From Planctomycetota bacterium (GTDB lineage Bacteria; Planctomycetota; Planctomycetia; Isosphaerales; Isosphaeraceae), in assembly GCA_028291545.1 (NCBI GenBank), contig JAQGHR010000034.1:1-59783 (forward strand): a stretch of DNA of 59,783 bases, given 5' to 3'. The position numbers and the translations under genes are program-made. The notes beneath the pieces are model-generated. The model was not told the DNA's origin and ran no database searches. It saw nothing but the letters and a program-made list of their open reading frames with translations. Positions 8,244 through 17,677 of this stretch are shown piece by piece; the first letter of the stretch is position 1, and each line of letters begins with the position of its first letter.

Positions 8244-9926
8244 TCAATCGGCCGGCCTCTCGTACTCTCGGAACCGATCTCGCCTCACCCAGAGCCCGGA
8301 GCCATCGGGGGGGAGGGGGAGGGCGGTTCCGCGGACGACGAGGTCGGTGTGGAGGTAGTGCTCGCGGAGGAAACCGAGGAGCGCGGGGAACGGGCGCTGG
8401 CCGACGAAGATCAGGTCGGGGCGACGGGTTCGCAGGTCGCGCATCGTGCGATCGATGCGAGGCCGAACCAGCGGGGCATCGCGCTCGGAGAAGGCGGTGA
8501 TCAAAGGGTCGGCGAAGACCTGGGGGGTCACGCCGTCGAGCCCGGAGTAAAGGTATAACGGGCTCTGAATGCCCCAGACGAAGAGGTGAGGCGAGGTCCA
8601 GGACCGCGTCCTCCGGCCGAGCTCAAGGCCGATCTCTCGCAGCACGACCCACTGGCCGCCGCCCTTGTAGCGCTCGGTGATCTTGATGGGCTCGACGAGG
8701 AGATAATCGCGGATCTGAATGCGAAATGAGGCGAGAACCGCCGCGAAGATCAGGAAGGACGCCACGCCGGGAATCCATGCTCGCGACAGCCGGGGCCTGG
8801 ACACGATCGCGCGGAGGGAGTCTGCGAACGTGACCGCCACGAGCACCGCCACGCCGGGCAACGGCACGAGATAATAATGCTGCCAGAACAGCCCGGGAAG
8901 CGCGACCGCGACCCAGGCGGCGAGGGTCCACGCGGCGACGAGGCGCCTCTCGCCCCGGTTCGCGAGACCCGACCAGATCAGCGACGGGACCGAGACGGCC
9001 CAGATCGGCCACGATCCGGCGGCCCACCAGGCGCGGCCGCGAGTCGCGCCGAAGGGCCAGGGTAGCAGGCCGTTGGGGTCGGTGTTGCCGACGAGCCAGC
9101 GGACGAAGAACGGGTATTCCTTCGGGTCGCGAGGGGTCACCGTTGCCAGCGCCCCCCCGTATCGCACGATGTCCTCGAACGCGGCTCGCCCCGCCCCTTG
9201 AAGCACGAGGACGGAGACAGCCATCGCCCAGGATGCCGAGAATCCGGCGAGCAAGGCGGCGACATCGCGGACCCGAGACAGAGCCGATCGCGGCGTGGAT
9301 TGGCGCAAGAACAGACTGAATGCAAAGACGAGCAGCGGCGCGATCGCGACTTGCTTGACCAGGCTCGCCGCGCCCACGCACACCCCGGCCGCGAACAGGG
9401 GCCATCGCGATTTCCCCGGCCACGCGAGGACCATCAGCGCGAGCGCCGCCGCACCGAAAAGGTTGATCGCGTGCTCCAGGTTCGCGCCGTTCCCGTAAAG
9501 GTAGGGGTCGGTGCTCATCAAGGCATAGATCCACGCCGCGATGGCCGCGCCGAGGGGACCGGCGAGGCGTCCGGCGATCCACCAGACCAGCGCGATCGTC
9601 GCCAGGACCATCGGCACGGGCATGAGGCGGATGCAGGTCTCGCTGGCGCCGCCGATGCGGACGGCCAGTGCGAAAAGCCAGTATCCGAGCGGCGGCTTGT
9701 TCTCGGTCAGGTCGCGGTACATCACGTCGCCCGCGACGAGGCGTTTTCCGATATACGCATAGATCGCCTCGTCGCAATCCAGGGGCTCGGCCTGCGCCAC
9801 GACGGGCCAGGGAGCGAAGCCGAACGTCTCGCGAACCGTCCCCGCGATCGTATGAGAGCGCCACCAGACATCGAAGAGCAAGACGGCCAGTAATGCGACC
9901 ATCGAGAGCCGTTTCGCGGTCATCAT
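8244..9926 (-). CDS. GT39-type membrane glycosyltransferase (third gene of M28-GT39-GT39 operon)
   Basis: A polytopic membrane protein of the ArnT/PMT (dolichyl-phosphate-mannose mannosyltransferase-like) superfamily, 560 aa with about ten hydrophobic segments. The first periplasmic loop carries the diagnostic acidic pair in LDCDEAIYAYIGKRL, followed by DLTENKPPLGYWLFA. These enzymes move a sugar from a polyprenyl-phosphate carrier to protein or lipid on the outer face of the membrane. The start ATG at 9926 overlaps the stop of the preceding GT39 gene (ATGA, 9923-9926), indicating translational coupling. Substrate unknown. Confidence 0.88.
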   Translation of the reverse strand: MMTAKRLSMVALLAVLLFDVWWRSHTIAGTVRETFGFAPWPVVAQAEPLDCDEAIYAYIGKRLVAGDVMYRDLTENKPPLGYWLFALAVRIGGASETCIRLMPVPMVLATIALVWWIAGRLAGPLGAAIAAWIYALMSTDPYLYGNGANLEHAINLFGAAALALMVLAWPGKSRWPLFAAGVCVGAASLVKQVAIAPLLVFAFSLFLRQSTPRSALSRVRDVAALLAGFSASWAMAVSVLVLQGAGRAAFEDIVRYGGALATVTPRDPKEYPFFVRWLVGNTDPNGLLPWPFGATRGRAWWAAGSWPIWAVSVPSLIWSGLANRGERRLVAAWTLAAWVAVALPGLFWQHYYLVPLPGVAVLVAVTFADSLRAIVSRPRLSRAWIPGVASFLIFAAVLASFRIQIRDYLLVEPIKITERYKGGGQWVVLREIGLELGRRTRSWTSPHLFVWGIQSPLYLYSGLDGVTPQVFADPLITAFSERDAPLVRPRIDRTMRDLRTRRPDLIFVGQRPFPALLGFLREHYLHTDLVVRGTALPLPPDGSGLWVRRDRFREYERPAD

Positions 9927-11818
9927 GGCCCTCCGCTCACGCGGTACAGGGTGACCGGATAGGTGCCCGTCGGCCCCATCTCAGCAGAGCGGTACAGCTC
10001 GCGATTCCCGACCAGACCGAGGTTGACCCGCAGTCGCGTGAGGTTCGTTCCCCAGAGTCCGGGGTCGATATCGGGCGGCGGCTCGAACGAGCCCCAGAGC
10101 ACGTGCGACACGCCGTATCGGCGCATGGTCTCTTCGATGTGAGGAGGGTAATAGCTGCGGTTCATCAGGATCGTCGTCCGACGACTCGCCAGCCGGAATT
10201 CCCAGGGGAACCAGGTCATGATCCGTGCATTCTTGGGGACGGCTTCCGGGTGCGATCTGACCCAATCGCCCGCCTCCCGGAGCGCGGGCCAGTGGAGCTG
10301 GTAGGATCGCGAGAGCCACGAGTAATCGAAGGCCCAGGAGGGATCGGCCCACAAGAGGGCGACGAGCGAGGCGATCAGGATCGGTCGAATTTTCGCGACG
10401 CCCCGATCCACAATCCACCCGGAAAGACCGGCGACGGCCGAGGGGATCATCAAGACGAACAGGGGCACATAGTAGCGTCCGAGCTGAGCAACCTGTGTCA
10501 CGTCCGCCACGTTCGCGATCGTCCCGAGCACGAAGGCGACCCCGATCGCCGCGACCGCGCGATCGGCATGGCGTCCCGGGTCATCTTGCCTGGAGCGGAA
10601 CACGCGACGGAGGAAGGCCAGCATGAGCGGGAGGCTCACGATCATCGTGGAATACAGGAGGATGATGAGAAATGCCTTGATTTTCACGCGAACGATGGCC
10701 GGTGCGTTGGGCCATGTGTAGAACTGCGAGGCCAGCGTGTTGCCCTTGGCGTAGTGGTGGACAGCCCACGAGAAGTTGTAGGGAAAGTAATTGGTATAGG
10801 TGTGGAACGGCCGACCGAATTCCCAGAACGTCGCCGCGCCCCAGGGGACGAGGACGGCGGCCGTGACGACGCCCCACAGCATCATCGGGACGAGCGATTT
10901 CCTCCCCACCGCGATCAACCCATAGAGCCCGACGGCCGCGGCGAGGGCCATGGCCGTGTTGCGGGACAGGATCGCAAGTCCCGTACACAGGCCCGACGCC
11001 ACGGCCCAGCCGTATCGAGCCTTGCCGTCGGCGGCCCAGACCTCGGTGATCGTCCAGACGGCGAGGACGGACATCAGCGTCACGAGGCTCTCGCGAAGTT
11101 CGAATCCGCTGTAGATCGCGTGGACGGGAAGGATGGCCAGGAAGGCCATCGCCGCGAGCGCGATCTCGGGGCCGAATCGCCGCCTCGCGAAGAGGTACAG
11201 GACCGGGAGCGTGACCAGGTTCAGGACGAAGCTCAGTCCCTTCGAGACGGCGAACGTCGCTTCGAGAGAATCCCCCGGAACCACGCCCGTCAGCCTGTAG
11301 GCGGCGGCGAGCAGGTAGCCGAAAAGCGGGGTCGCCCAGTCGTCGAGGATGCCCCGGCCTTGCAAGATCCACTTGCGATAGTCGGTGAAGAAGCTCTCGA
11401 CGTAATGTTTGACCGGGCCTTCGCCGTGGTAGATCGACGTGGCGATCTCGACATAGTGGCAGCTATCGCCGGGGACGAGCGGGAGGTTCGAGCCGGCGAT
11501 CCAGATGGCGGCGCGAATCGCGTAGGCGACCGCGAAAATCGCCCACCAAAGCCGCCCGTGCCGGGAGAGCCGGGGACTCGCGAGCAGGCCCAGCATCACG
11601 ATTCCGCCCAGCACGAGCAGATGCACGCGAAAGAGGGCGATCTGCGACGGTTCTCGCAGCTCGGCGAGGGCCGATTTTTCGTAGAACAACTGGCCGATCG
11701 CATGGAAGACCGGCCCGACCCAACCACGGGACCAATCGGCCCAGGCACCGGCGGCGAGGATCGCGCCGAGCGCGAGCCCCGCCGCCAGGGATCGTCGATT
11801 CGTCGGGGAGTCGCTCAC
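9923..11818 (-). CDS. GT39-like membrane glycosyltransferase (second gene of operon)
   Basis: Polytopic membrane protein with a GT39/PMT_2-like N-terminal half, including [20 protein letters not shown] in the first large loop and many hydrophobic segments, then a soluble C-terminal region of about 170 residues. I place the start at GTG 11818, whose bases overlap the TGA stop of the M28 peptidase gene (GTGA). The frame is open upstream but reads as the shadow of the peptidase. The result is 631 aa. The acidic pair of classical GT39 enzymes is replaced by GD, so activity is inferred. It overlaps the next GT39 gene by 4 nt. Confidence 0.82.
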   Translation of the reverse strand: MSDSPTNRRSLAAGLALGAILAAGAWADWSRGWVGPVFHAIGQLFYEKSALAELREPSQIALFRVHLLVLGGIVMLGLLASPRLSRHGRLWWAIFAVAYAIRAAIWIAGSNLPLVPGDSCHYVEIATSIYHGEGPVKHYVESFFTDYRKWILQGRGILDDWATPLFGYLLAAAYRLTGVVPGDSLEATFAVSKGLSFVLNLVTLPVLYLFARRRFGPEIALAAMAFLAILPVHAIYSGFELRESLVTLMSVLAVWTITEVWAADGKARYGWAVASGLCTGLAILSRNTAMALAAAVGLYGLIAVGRKSLVPMMLWGVVTAAVLVPWGAATFWEFGRPFHTYTNYFPYNFSWAVHHYAKGNTLASQFYTWPNAPAIVRVKIKAFLIILLYSTMIVSLPLMLAFLRRVFRSRQDDPGRHADRAVAAIGVAFVLGTIANVADVTQVAQLGRYYVPLFVLMIPSAVAGLSGWIVDRGVAKIRPILIASLVALLWADPSWAFDYSWLSRSYQLHWPALREAGDWVRSHPEAVPKNARIMTWFPWEFRLASRRTTILMNRSYYPPHIEETMRRYGVSHVLWGSFEPPPDIDPGLWGTNLTRLRVNLGLVGNRELYRSAEMGPTGTYPVTLYRVSGGP

Positions 11819-13503
11819 TTCGCCGCCTTCTTCAGGGACGCCTCGCGGACCTTGCGGAACTCGGTGCCGGGCTTCCATTCGGGGAAGGTGGCGCCTCGGG
11901 CGATGCGGTCGCCGACTTCGAGAAGCATGCGAGCGTCCTCGACGGCCCCGGAGAGGTCCCACTCCGATTTGACCTCGTCGCTCGGCTTGTGATAGTCGTC
12001 CTTCGTGTACTCGTTGCGCTTCGTCAGGCCGTAATCGGCGGGCTTGCCGATGTAGAGGACGCCCCCCTTCGCGTTCAGGGCCGGCACGCCCTTCTTGGCG
12101 AACTCGAAGTGATCCGAGCGGTAGAACGAGCCTTTCTCGGGCTCGGGGTCGGGCTCGACGGTGCGGCCGTTGGCCCTGGCGATCTCCTCGAACAGTTCAT
12201 CAAGCGTCGAGTTCCCCTTGCCCACGCTCGTCACGTCGCGGGTCCGGCCCCAGAGGTTGATGACGTCCATATTGATGTCGGCGAGCGTTGATTCCAGCGG
12301 GATCAGCGGGTTCTCGGCGTAGTAGCGGGCGCCGAGTAGACCTTTCTCCTCGGCGGTGACGGCGAGGAAGACGATGGATCGGGCCGGCCGGTAGCTCATC
12401 CGGGAGAAGCCCTCGGCGATCTCCAGCATCATGGCCACGCCCGAGGCGTTATCGGCCGCGCCGTTGTAGATCTGATCGCCCTTGAGGGCCTCGTCCTTGC
12501 CCAGATGGTCCCAGTGGGCTGTGTACACGACGCACTGGTCCTTGAGTTTGGGGTCGGTGCCTTCGAGCTTGCCCACGACGTTTTTCGAGTTGATCCGCCG
12601 GGTGGTGTTCCGGGCCGTGAAGCTCGCCCTGGCGCCGAGCGAAACGGGCGTGAACTCCTTGGAGACGGCGGCCTTCTTCATCGCGTCGAAGTCCTTGCCG
12701 GCGGCCGCGAACAGGGCCTTCACCTTGTCCAGGGGCATCCACGATTCCACGGCCACGCGTGCCTTGTTGCCATCCGGCGCGGGCAGGTCGAAATTCTCGC
12801 GGCCCCAGCTCCCGACCACGACCTGATAGGGATAGCCCGCCGGGCCGGTCTCGTGGACGAGGATGGCCGCGGCCGCGCCCTTCTCGCTGGCGATCTCATA
12901 TTTATAAGTCCAACGACCGTAATACGTCATCGCCTTGCCCTTGAACATCGCGTCGTCGAGCTTCGCCGGGTCGTTCGGGTCGGGGACGGCGGGGTCGTTG
13001 ACGAGCATGACGATCGTCTTGCCCTTGACATCAACACCCTTGTAATCGTCCCAGCCGAATTCCGGGGCGACCACGCCGTAGCCGACGAAGACGACCTCCG
13101 AGTCCTCGACCTTGCTCTCGGGGGCCTCACGCCGGCAGACCGCGGTCCAGTCGGCGGTGGACTTCAGGTCGATGGTCTTGTCGCCGACCTTGATGATGCC
13201 CTCGGCCGTAGTCTTGATGCCGACCAGGGGCACGTCCTGGGTGAACGAGCCGTTGGGATTCACGGGCTTCATGTTCAATCGCCGGTACTGTTCCTGGAGG
13301 AACCCGACGGTCAGCTCCTCGCCTCGCGAGCCGGGCGCGCGGCCCTCGAACTCGTCGGAGGCAAGGATCTGGATATGACGGAGCATTTCCTTCGCGGTGA
13401 TCGTTTCGAACGCCGAGCGTAAGTCGACGGGCGGCGATTGGGCGCCTAGCATGACGGTTATCAAGGCCGCGAGGCCCCCGAGCCGTATCGTCCTGGAATG
13501 CAT
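11815..13503 (-). CDS. exported M28 family metallopeptidase
   Basis: A secreted zinc aminopeptidase of family M28 with an inserted PA-type domain. Start ATG 13503 follows a GAGAGGGGG ribosome-binding site and a signal peptide ([18 protein letters not shown]). The residues that bind the two zinc ions are visible in [34 protein letters not shown] and [14 protein letters not shown]. The length of 562 aa is typical of PA-containing members. It is the first gene of a three-gene operon with two membrane glycosyltransferases, a neighbour choice not obvious from its chemistry. The upstream 393 nt (13504-13896) hold no gene; the promoter must lie there, but no clear box is visible. Confidence 0.93.
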   Translation of the reverse strand: MHSRTIRLGGLAALITVMLGAQSPPVDLRSAFETITAKEMLRHIQILASDEFEGRAPGSRGEELTVGFLQEQYRRLNMKPVNPNGSFTQDVPLVGIKTTAEGIIKVGDKTIDLKSTADWTAVCRREAPESKVEDSEVVFVGYGVVAPEFGWDDYKGVDVKGKTIVMLVNDPAVPDPNDPAKLDDAMFKGKAMTYYGRWTYKYEIASEKGAAAAILVHETGPAGYPYQVVVGSWGRENFDLPAPDGNKARVAVESWMPLDKVKALFAAAGKDFDAMKKAAVSKEFTPVSLGARASFTARNTTRRINSKNVVGKLEGTDPKLKDQCVVYTAHWDHLGKDEALKGDQIYNGAADNASGVAMMLEIAEGFSRMSYRPARSIVFLAVTAEEKGLLGARYYAENPLIPLESTLADINMDVINLWGRTRDVTSVGKGNSTLDELFEEIARANGRTVEPDPEPEKGSFYRSDHFEFAKKGVPALNAKGGVLYIGKPADYGLTKRNEYTKDDYHKPSDEVKSEWDLSGAVEDARMLLEVGDRIARGATFPEWKPGTEFRKVREASLKKAAK

Positions 13504-13896
13504 CGTTTCCCCCTCTCGTCGCCGGTCGTTTCCTGGCCGAGCGAGGGTGTCGCGCCCGGACGATCGATGATACGAGATCACCCTGATCCAGGCGAGAGGC
13601 CGCATCGCGGATCACCCGGGCGATTCCCGCATCTGCCGCTTCTTTCGGTGGGGCCGGCAAACTCGATTCCCAAAAAAATGGACGGCGAGTCGCCAGGCCT
13701 CCGATCGGCGTTGCGTCGACCGAAGATTTCGCACGATCCGGTGTTCTCCCGGCCGAAACCCAATTTCCTGTCGGGAATCGGGATTCCTTCGTCGATCGGA
13801 TTCGGTCCTTCGGCGCGACAGGGGTCCTTCGTGCTGAGTTCATCATCGCGATGAGCGCGGGTTCCGATCCTGAAATCCGACACACGAGCGAGACTG

Positions 13897-14586
13897 TCAT
13901 TGACGCTTGGTCCGGCGAAGTTTCCGAAGGACGTCGCGCAGGGTCATCCGGGCCGGCGTCTGCGAACCAGGGATGCGGCGGCTCGCCCGGGACAGTTTCC
14001 ACCCTTCCGGCATCACGGGTTGAACGAGGTCGTCCCAGCGCTCGCTCAATTGCGTCAGGCCGCGTTGAAACGCGTTGGCTTCGACCCGGAGAAAGCGATC
14101 GGTCCCCAGGAACCACGGGCGATTTTCGCGATCGACGAGGATATCCGCCGGGTCGAGAATGTCGGGTATCAATCGGTAATCGGAGAGGAGTCGTAGCAGA
14201 GCATTCAGTTCACCCAGGACGTCGGCACGCACCGCCAGCGGTTGCTCACGCAGGGGTGAGGCGTGCGGATCGGCCACGACCAGGAAGGAGCCGGCGTCGT
14301 CGTGGATCACGTCGATCGGTTCGAGGAAGCTGTCGGTCCCCGGAATCGAGAAGACCTGTTTCAACTCGAATTCGATCGCCTGGGGCGACGGGCCCGGCCC
14401 TCGGATCAGGACATCGAGGGCCTCCTCGGCGCTGGCTTCGAAGAGCGATCGGTCGGCGTGGCGATAGTTGCGGAAGAGCTTGCGAGCGCGGCGCCAGGGC
14501 AGGCGGAATTCGCCGGGGAGGGGCTCGCCGAGCAGGTAGGCCGAGCCGTCCCCAAGGTCCAGACGGGTTCCGGGCGCGAGGTTCAT
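13897..14586 (-). CDS. unknown protein coupled to the Ser/Thr kinase
   Basis: A 229-residue protein of unknown function starting at ATG 14586, overlapping the kinase stop by 4 nt (ATGA). It has no membrane segment or signal. Around residue 160 it reads IPDILDPADILVDRENRPW followed by FLGTDRF, a layout faintly like the catalytic-loop and DFG region of a kinase fold but without the catalytic Asp-Lys pair. A degenerate kinase-like fold is therefore possible but unproven. The tail is basic (RKLRRTKRQ). Its constant pairing with the kinase makes it a plausible substrate or regulator. Confidence 0.7.
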   Translation of the reverse strand: MNLAPGTRLDLGDGSAYLLGEPLPGEFRLPWRRARKLFRNYRHADRSLFEASAEEALDVLIRGPGPSPQAIEFELKQVFSIPGTDSFLEPIDVIHDDAGSFLVVADPHASPLREQPLAVRADVLGELNALLRLLSDYRLIPDILDPADILVDRENRPWFLGTDRFLRVEANAFQRGLTQLSERWDDLVQPVMPEGWKLSRASRRIPGSQTPARMTLRDVLRKLRRTKRQ

Positions 14587-15635
14587 GGTGTGTCCGCGAG
14601 ATCGTTGGTGGCCGAATTCCGCCAGGCGACCAGTTGGTTTGCAACCTGGCGGGCGTCGGCGAGGCGGTCCGAGGGGCGAGGGGCGAGGCAGGATGCGAGG
14701 ATCGAGCGGAGCGGGGGGGGCGTCCGGCGAGGCAGGGCGGACGCGTCCAGGACGAATTCGCCCGGGGGACGACCGCTCTGGACGTGATCGGCGAACAACG
14801 CGATGGGATCGAGCCCGCTGAGGGCGTGGAAGAAGGTGGCGCCGATGGTATAGACGTCGGCGCAGGGCAGGAGCACGCGGGGCGGGCCGTGACACTCGGG
14901 CGGGCTGTAGCCCGAAGTATGCGAGCCGGCCAGGACGGGAACGCCGTTGACCACGACCTGACAGCCGCCGAAATCGAGGAGCGTCGCGCGGCCGGCCGGG
15001 CCGATCACGAGATTCGCGGGCTTCAGATCCTGGTACACGACGTGCCAGGTCGGCCCCGCGTCGTGCTGCCAGGGTTCTTCCAGGAAGGCCAGAGCCTGGA
15101 CGATTGGCAGGAGCAACCGGACCGCGTCGAGGGCGTTCATCCCACGAGGAAATTCCTGGGAGATCACGGCTTCGAGCGTCGCGCCGGACAGCTTCTGCAA
15201 GACCAGGTACGGCTCCCGATCGGCCATCGCGGGCTCGATCGCATCCAGATCGGCGTTCACGTCGTAAACGAAATCATTCGGGTGCGGGACGGCGTTGATG
15301 TCCGCGTTGCGGAGCCGGACGAGGAGGCGACGTTCCGTCTGCAAGCCATGACGGGCTCGCCGCAACTCTTCGATGCGCCATGCGTTCGGCTCGACGCCCG
15401 GGGGAGCCGGAAGGATCGCATCGGTGCGGACGGCCTTGATGAGAACGTCGCGATCGGTGCGAAGGTCGCGAGCGGCGAGCACGACGCTCGTCTCGCCCAC
15501 GGCAAAGGGCTCAGAGACGGAGTAGCGTCCCGAGAGGATCCTGGCGACGACGAACGGGGAGTCGGGTTGATGTGGATCGATCCGAGGGAACCGCAGGAAA
15601 GGACGGCCCCGGAAGAGGAAGGATTGGGGGTCCAC
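14583..15635 (-). CDS. Ser/Thr protein kinase (Hanks type), HRD replaced by YQD
   Basis: Eukaryotic-like kinase domain over nearly all of 350 residues, with a GTG start at 15635. Visible elements: ATP-anchoring lysine in VLIK (K67), C-helix glutamate (E101), catalytic loop YQDLKPANLVI with D203 and K205, DFG at 221-223, and SPPE in place of APE at about 244-247. The usual His of HRD is Tyr and the Arg is Gln, so it is a non-RD kinase, but the catalytic Asp and metal-binding residues remain and activity is likely. There is no transmembrane or sensor domain, so it is probably cytoplasmic. It is translationally coupled to the unknown gene downstream. Confidence 0.9.
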   Translation of the reverse strand: MDPQSFLFRGRPFLRFPRIDPHQPDSPFVVARILSGRYSVSEPFAVGETSVVLAARDLRTDRDVLIKAVRTDAILPAPPGVEPNAWRIEELRRARHGLQTERRLLVRLRNADINAVPHPNDFVYDVNADLDAIEPAMADREPYLVLQKLSGATLEAVISQEFPRGMNALDAVRLLLPIVQALAFLEEPWQHDAGPTWHVVYQDLKPANLVIGPAGRATLLDFGGCQVVVNGVPVLAGSHTSGYSPPECHGPPRVLLPCADVYTIGATFFHALSGLDPIALFADHVQSGRPPGEFVLDASALPRRTPPPLRSILASCLAPRPSDRLADARQVANQLVAWRNSATNDLADTP

Positions 15636-15735
15636 GCGGCGGCTCCAGATTCAACGAGCGCACCGCCCGGCCTTCCGTGGCCTGGGCGGTCGGTTTTTGC
15701 GGTACCGTCAGGGCGATGAATCCTCGCGAGTAGTC

Positions 15736-16113
15736 TTAAAGCTCCAGCAGCGCGAGGGCATCTCGCCCTGGCGTATCGAGACGCATCAAGGGTGGATAGT
15801 ATCCGCCGCCCGGCCCGTAGTAAATGCGAGGAGGTGCGACGTAGACAGGGGGCGGGGCGTAGAAGCGGGGAGCGGGGACATAGTACGGAGACGGAGCATA
15901 ACCCCCGTAATATCCGCCGTATCCGGGGCCCCAGTATCGACGGCGACTCGAGCGTCGATAGGCCGGGTAGCCGCCATATCCATAGAAACCGCCGTAGACT
16001 CGGCGGCGGGATCGGGCGTGAGCGGAACTCGAAAGCAGCGGGGCGACGGCCAGGCCGCCAAGGACTGCGGCGAGCCGTCCGATGAACCTTCGGCGTGGGA
16101 TCGGGATCTCCAT
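15736..16113 (-). CDS. exported Gly/Tyr/Pro-rich protein
   Basis: A small low-complexity protein (125 aa). ATG 16113 gives a Tat-like leader with RRRFIG followed by a hydrophobic stretch and an AHA cleavage-type site. The mature part is rich in Tyr, Gly, Pro and Arg, with repeats such as GGYGGYY and YYVPAPRFYAPPP. Proteins of this composition are often surface-associated or structural, but no specific function can be assigned. It is divergent from the histidine kinase gene. Confidence 0.7.
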   Translation of the reverse strand: MEIPIPRRRFIGRLAAVLGGLAVAPLLSSSAHARSRRRVYGGFYGYGGYPAYRRSSRRRYWGPGYGGYYGGYAPSPYYVPAPRFYAPPPVYVAPPRIYYGPGGGYYPPLMRLDTPGRDALALLEL

Positions 16114-16333
16114 GTCGCTCGTGCCTCTCTGCATCTCTCGACTGTGATCGGAAGCCGCCAAGGGAAGAACGAAAGCAAACTGTGTGCCCAGCCGCCGACA
16201 GCAGGAGGCCAACGGGACCGATCCCGACTATAATCAGGTCGGGAGCGGAGCGAAATCCGGGGATTTCGAGATCCGGGCGGGGACTGGGCGTGCCGTGGCA
16301 AACACGGCCGGGACTCGGAGCGGGGGAGGTTCG

Positions 16334-17677
16334 GTGACGACGTCCTTGAAGGCGAGCGATCGGCTGTCCTGGGAGCTGGCCACCGAGTCGATCGTGGTCC
16401 GGATCCGCTGGTTCGGGATCGCGATGGGATACGTCCTCGCCCTGACCAGGACGGGGCTGCACAACGCCTCGGCCGTCTGCGCGTTCCTGGCGCTCGGTGC
16501 GGGATACGCGGCGCTGGATACCGCGTTTCATCGCATGGGGGAAGTCTTCCTGATCCGCTGGCCGCTCTTCGTCTCGTCGATGGAGTCGATCTTCATCGCG
16601 CTGCTGTGCTATCACGATACAGGCATGGACAGCCCGTTCCGGTGGTATTATCTACTGTCTTTGATCTGTTGCGCGATCCGGTCTCGCCCGGCGGTCGCGT
16701 GGACGACGTTCGGGCTTCATTGCCTGAGCCTGGTCGCGCTGGCGTGGGCGCTGGGGCAGGGGCGATCGGCCTGGTCGGCACTGCCGTTAACGGTCGCCCT
16801 CCTGGCCTGGGTCACGTGGGCGAGTTCCGCGCTGGCGAGCCTCTTGAAGGCCACCGGCGCGAGCCTGGAACAGGCCAACTCGGAGCTGGAACTTCACGGG
16901 GCGGACCTGGAACGTCGCGTGGCCGAGCGCTCGGCGGCGCTGCGGGCCTCGCAGGCGAGGGTGATCCACCAGGAGAAGATGGCGGCGTTCGGCCTGCTGG
17001 CGGCGGGGATCGCGCATGAGGTGGGGAACCCGCTGGCGGCGCTCAGCTCGCTCGTCCAGATGCTCCAGCGCCGCGGGCCGGACCCTTACACGGCCGAGAA
17101 GCTCGGGCTGGCCGATCGCCAGCTCGGAAGGATCCAGCGGACGATCCGGGAACTCGTGGATTTCGCGCGACCGGCCTCGCCCGCGATGGGCCGGGTCCGC
17201 CTGGCGGAGGTCGTGGAGGAAGTGCTCGGCGTGGCCAAGTACTACCATCGCACGGGCGATCGCGCGATCACCACGGACGTGCCCGACGACCTCCCGGCCG
17301 TGACCGCGCCGCGAGACCACCTCACGCAGATCATCCTGAATCTCGTCTTCAACGCGATCGACGCCACCGTCAAGGGCGGCGAGATCCAGCTCATCGTCCG
17401 CGAGGAACCGGGTCGGGTTGTGCTGACGGTCCGCGACGACGGCCGAGGCATCGCCCCGGCCGACCGCGAGCGGCTGTTCCAGCCCTATTTCACCACCAAG
17501 CCGAGAGGCACCGGGCTGGGCCTGTTCGTCAGCCGGCAGATCGTCGAGGAACTGGGGGGCTCGATGGACTACGCGTCGGAGCCGGGTCGGGGCGCGACAT
17601 TCCGGGTCGTCATGCCGGCCGAGGCCGCCGGCGAGGCACGGCCTCATCTCCTCGTGGCTGAAGGGGTCGTGTCATGA
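16334..17677 (+). CDS. membrane sensor histidine kinase
   Basis: Two-component sensor paired with the sigma-54 regulator downstream. The start is the GTG at 16334, preceded by GGGGGAGGT; it gives 447 aa with about six membrane segments in the first 170 residues, then a coiled linker. The catalytic core has the H-box AAGIAHEVGNPLAALSSL, an N-box NLVFNAIDAT, a G1 box DDGRGI and a G2 box GTGLGLFVS, the NtrB/AtoS-like pattern. There is no large periplasmic domain, so the signal is probably sensed within the membrane. Its stop overlaps the regulator start (ATGA, 17674-17677). Confidence 0.92.
   Translation: MTTSLKASDRLSWELATESIVVRIRWFGIAMGYVLALTRTGLHNASAVCAFLALGAGYAALDTAFHRMGEVFLIRWPLFVSSMESIFIALLCYHDTGMDSPFRWYYLLSLICCAIRSRPAVAWTTFGLHCLSLVALAWALGQGRSAWSALPLTVALLAWVTWASSALASLLKATGASLEQANSELELHGADLERRVAERSAALRASQARVIHQEKMAAFGLLAAGIAHEVGNPLAALSSLVQMLQRRGPDPYTAEKLGLADRQLGRIQRTIRELVDFARPASPAMGRVRLAEVVEEVLGVAKYYHRTGDRAITTDVPDDLPAVTAPRDHLTQIILNLVFNAIDATVKGGEIQLIVREEPGRVVLTVRDDGRGIAPADRERLFQPYFTTKPRGTGLGLFVSRQIVEELGGSMDYASEPGRGATFRVVMPAEAAGEARPHLLVAEGVVS

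Noticed and set aside
9668..11992. Long plus-strand frame opposite the GT39 operon
   Set aside because: Charged, repetitive composition typical of a GC-rich shadow frame; the minus-strand genes have clear motifs.
13774..13787. GGAATC/GATTCC mini-palindrome as an operator
   Set aside because: Six-base palindromes with a two-base gap are common by chance; no neighbouring regulator gene supports it.
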